Part shown: positions 62,339 to 64,000 of the stretch, in pieces
Layout of the letters: each line of letters starts with the position of its first letter
How positions within the stretch are numbered: position 1 is the first letter of the stretch
Origin: Parasporobacterium sp.
GTDB lineage: Bacteria > Bacillota > Clostridia > Lachnospirales > Lachnospiraceae
DNA length: 64,000 nt
Direction: 5' to 3'
Assembly (NCBI GenBank): GCA_017459985.1
Contig: JAFUBX010000006.1
Location: 87,678-151,677, forward strand
Made by a program: the position numbers and the translations under genes
Notes under the pieces: model-generated
Told to the model about the DNA's origin: nothing
Seen by the model: only the letters and a program-made list of their open reading frames with translations
The model's database searches: none

Positions 62339-63685
62339 ATGCAACAGAAAAAATCAATCGGCTTCGGTTTCCGCGGATGGATATTGATCATCGTCTGTTT
62401 CTTCGGATTCATGATGTTCCAGGTATTTACCAACTATCCGTTAAACATTCTCGCTGATTTCTATGGCGGAGCACAGAGAGTAGCCATGCTGCTCACCATC
62501 GGAACCTTTATCGGAGTCGTCCTGCAGATCATCATTTCTGCATTTATCGGCAAATTCAAAAGCATTAAAGGAATCACAGCCATTGTAGGTCTGATCGGCC
62601 TGATCTGCTGTATCGGCGTCGCAACGATTCCGTTCACCAGTCTGGGGTTGTGGTCTGCGGCTTATCTGATCTGCAATATTACGGTTACCATGTATGCGCT
62701 GTTTTTCCTGAGCATCCTTGCGGGGCAGTGGTTCCCGAGAAGAAAGGGTACGGTCATGGGTATTGCCACGATCGCGTATCCGGTTTTCAACGGTGTAATC
62801 GGACTGTTCGCAAATGTTGCAATGGCTCCGCTGGCAACCGGAGGTACACCGGCAGTACTGAAGGCGTTTCTTCCGTTCCTGATCCTGGCTCTGATCGGGT
62901 ATGTGCTGTTTGTGGTCTTCATTAAGGATTATCCGGAACAGGTCGGTGCTTATCGTGACAATGACAGAAGCATTACGCCGGAAGTGGCTAATGCTATGAT
63001 GCAGCAGGAGATCGAGAACAAACGGACCACGGTATGGCATACCGGTCATATTTTCGCAACCAGGGATTTCTGGTTTGCAGCTGTGACCTGCGGCCTGCTG
63101 CTGATGGGCGCTGTCGGCACCATGACCCAGTCCAATGCCATTATCTCCGCATTTCCGGAACTGAATTACGCAGTGATCATGATCGTAATCGCCATCTGCG
63201 GCGCAGTGGGAAGCTGGCTGCTGGGTGTGCTGGATACAAAGTTCGGTACCAAGAAATCCATGATCATCGCTACCTGCCTGATGATCCTGTCGGGTATTTT
63301 CGGCGTGATCGCCGTGAAGACCGGCGTTGGCGCTCTGACAGTCATTTCCCTGATCCTGGTTGCCATGTTTATGGGAGCTTCTTCCAACTATACGGTTTCT
63401 GTGGCAGCTCAGTACTGGAGACGAGAAGATTTCTCCAGCGTATTTGCCTGCGTGAACCCCATCGCCAATATCTTTAATGCACTGGCGCCCACCGTTGTGG
63501 CAACCATCATGTATCAGGGTGGTGCAGTCAATGTGCAGGGCGTGTTCATTTTCCTGGGAATCGCAGGAATTATCGGTACTATCCTGATGATCATCTTCAG
63601 CAAGGATCATGTTCGGAAAGTGGACGACAAGTACAGAACCGCCGCCGGCAAGAAGCTGGATGATGAACTGGCGCAGAGACTGTAA
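62339..63685 (+). CDS. MFS transporter 2, paralogue of MFS transporter 1
   Basis: A 448-residue 12-helix carrier. It shares with its neighbour the start MQQKKSIGFGFRGW, FPRRKGTVMGIAT, KDYPEQVGAYRDND, the ASSNYTVSVAAQYWRREDFS segment and the ending AGKKLDDELAQRL. It is shorter by about 35 residues in the first half. Leader, ribosome site and terminator are also alike, so the whole transcription unit was duplicated. Differences cluster in the helices, which could mean different carboxylate substrates. Confidence 0.82.
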   Translation: MQQKKSIGFGFRGWILIIVCFFGFMMFQVFTNYPLNILADFYGGAQRVAMLLTIGTFIGVVLQIIISAFIGKFKSIKGITAIVGLIGLICCIGVATIPFTSLGLWSAAYLICNITVTMYALFFLSILAGQWFPRRKGTVMGIATIAYPVFNGVIGLFANVAMAPLATGGTPAVLKAFLPFLILALIGYVLFVVFIKDYPEQVGAYRDNDRSITPEVANAMMQQEIENKRTTVWHTGHIFATRDFWFAAVTCGLLLMGAVGTMTQSNAIISAFPELNYAVIMIVIAICGAVGSWLLGVLDTKFGTKKSMIIATCLMILSGIFGVIAVKTGVGALTVISLILVAMFMGASSNYTVSVAAQYWRREDFSSVFACVNPIANIFNALAPTVVATIMYQGGAVNVQGVFIFLGIAGIIGTILMIIFSKDHVRKVDDKYRTAAGKKLDDELAQRL

Positions 63686-63726
63686 AAGGTTTGAAATCAG
63701 ATGCCCCGAAGCGGGAACGCCCCGAT

Positions 63727-63788
63727 GGTGGCTGCTTCGAAATGGGAACGCTCCGAAGGTGGCTGCTTCGAAATGGGAACGCTCCGAA
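63727..63788 (+). repeat. 31-bp direct repeat, two copies
   Basis: Two identical 31-base units (63727-63757 and 63758-63788) begin GGTGGCTGCTTCGAAATGGG; a third partial copy follows at 63789. They lie between the MFS gene and its terminator. Confidence 0.85.
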
Positions 63789-63835
63789 GGTGGAACGCCC
63801 CCCGAAGGCATCGATTGACTAAATCAGGACTCACG

Positions 63836-63864
63836 GGCTGCCGCAGTTATGCGGCAGCCTTTTT
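63836..63864 (+). terminator. Terminator after MFS gene 2
   Basis: GGCTGCCGCA (63836-63845) pairs perfectly with TGCGGCAGCC (63850-63859) across GTTA and is followed by five T residues. Confidence 0.9.
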
Positions 63865-63865
63865 A

Positions 63866-64000
63866 CGGTATGACGGGCATGCCGTCAGTCTGTGGTGAAA
63901 GTCCACGAGGGGCGTAGTTGCCAACGAACCCCATAGCGACTCCCAAGGTTCACATCGTGAGATGTGGGCGAGAAGAAGGGATAGCGAAATCGTAGCCTGA
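63866..64000 (+). mobile_element. Probable 5' end of a group II intron, cut by the window end
   Basis: Immediately after the terminator the sequence becomes highly structured and does not code. TGACGG...CCGTCA forms a stem, then GTGGTGAAAGTCCAC, and GGGG(CG)...CCCC, and TTCACATCGTGAGATGTGGGC follow. This reads like the 5' domain I of bacterial group II introns, recognised by eye only. Class C introns are known to insert just after intrinsic terminators, which fits the position. The intron-encoded reverse transcriptase would lie beyond base 64000. Confidence 0.5.

Overview
The window looks like a chromosomal segment of a moderately GC-rich member of the Clostridia, most likely a Lachnospirales relative. 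This rests on gene content and order: secF next to recJ, Rex, a giant HgdC-type acyl-CoA dehydratase activase, RqcH, the rimP-nusA-ylxQ-infB-rbfA-nrnA-truB-ribF operon, a dlt-like operon, and strong AGGAGG ribosome sites. I cannot name the species from sequence alone.

Layout. 1-4.0 kb: the end of secF, a Na+/Ca2+ exchanger family protein, a structured repeat and recJ. 4.1-7.1 kb: two tandem membrane-anchored Ig-like/transglutaminase paralogues. 7.1-13.1 kb: an unusual dlt-like operon (amino-acid racemase, adenylation enzyme, carrier protein, MBOAT, DltD-like) followed by a lipoprotein. 13.3-17.8 kb: a second copy of the structured repeat, then three minus-strand genes (alpha/beta hydrolase without its serine, PHP phosphoesterase, ABC-F ATPase). 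18-26.8 kb: rex, alr, a CorC-like CBS protein, yebC, a DUF512 radical-SAM protein, der, plsY and a membrane MutS-like ATPase. 26.9-28.2 kb: a uracil/xanthine permease. 28.2-29.4 kb: a 1.2-kb gene-free block of palindromic repeats. 29.4-37.2 kb: recN and argR on the minus strand, diverging from rqcH-mntP-two-component system-ung. 37.3-41.7 kb: the 1446-residue activase on the minus strand. 42-46.1 kb: a rhomboid-like protein, a Nudix hydrolase, queH and an O-antigen-ligase-like protein. 46.2-50.9 kb: a branched-chain-type ABC importer. 51.1-51.8 kb: a small ORF running into a 52-bp-period array. 51.8-60.4 kb: the rimP-to-ribF operon. 60.6-63.7 kb: two paralogous MFS carriers. 63.7-64 kb: direct repeats, a terminator and probably the 5' end of a group II intron.

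The most unusual signals are mostly non-coding. (1) An array at 51315-51659 has fourteen short TACATGA/TCATGTA sites in strictly alternating orientation with an exact 52-bp period. (2) A family of nested-palindrome elements has two copies of exactly 217 bp with the same internal architecture but different spacers, plus a 53-bp minimal copy and decayed copies. (3) truB appears to start at ATA, six bases after AGGAGG, with no standard start available upstream. (4) rex and the rhomboid-like gene both have ATG exactly six bases after a TATAAT box and no ribosome site, which predicts leaderless mRNAs. (5) The dlt-like operon carries a racemase and an adenylation enzyme lacking the usual cysteine near the amino-acid pocket, so the esterified amino acid may not be D-alanine.

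Many conserved proteins here also carry in-frame low-complexity or tandem-repeat insertions (exchanger, RecJ, RqcH, QueH, DUF512 protein, NusA tail, O-antigen-ligase-like tail), suggesting a genome-wide tendency. All functions are inferred from recognisable motifs; no database search was run.
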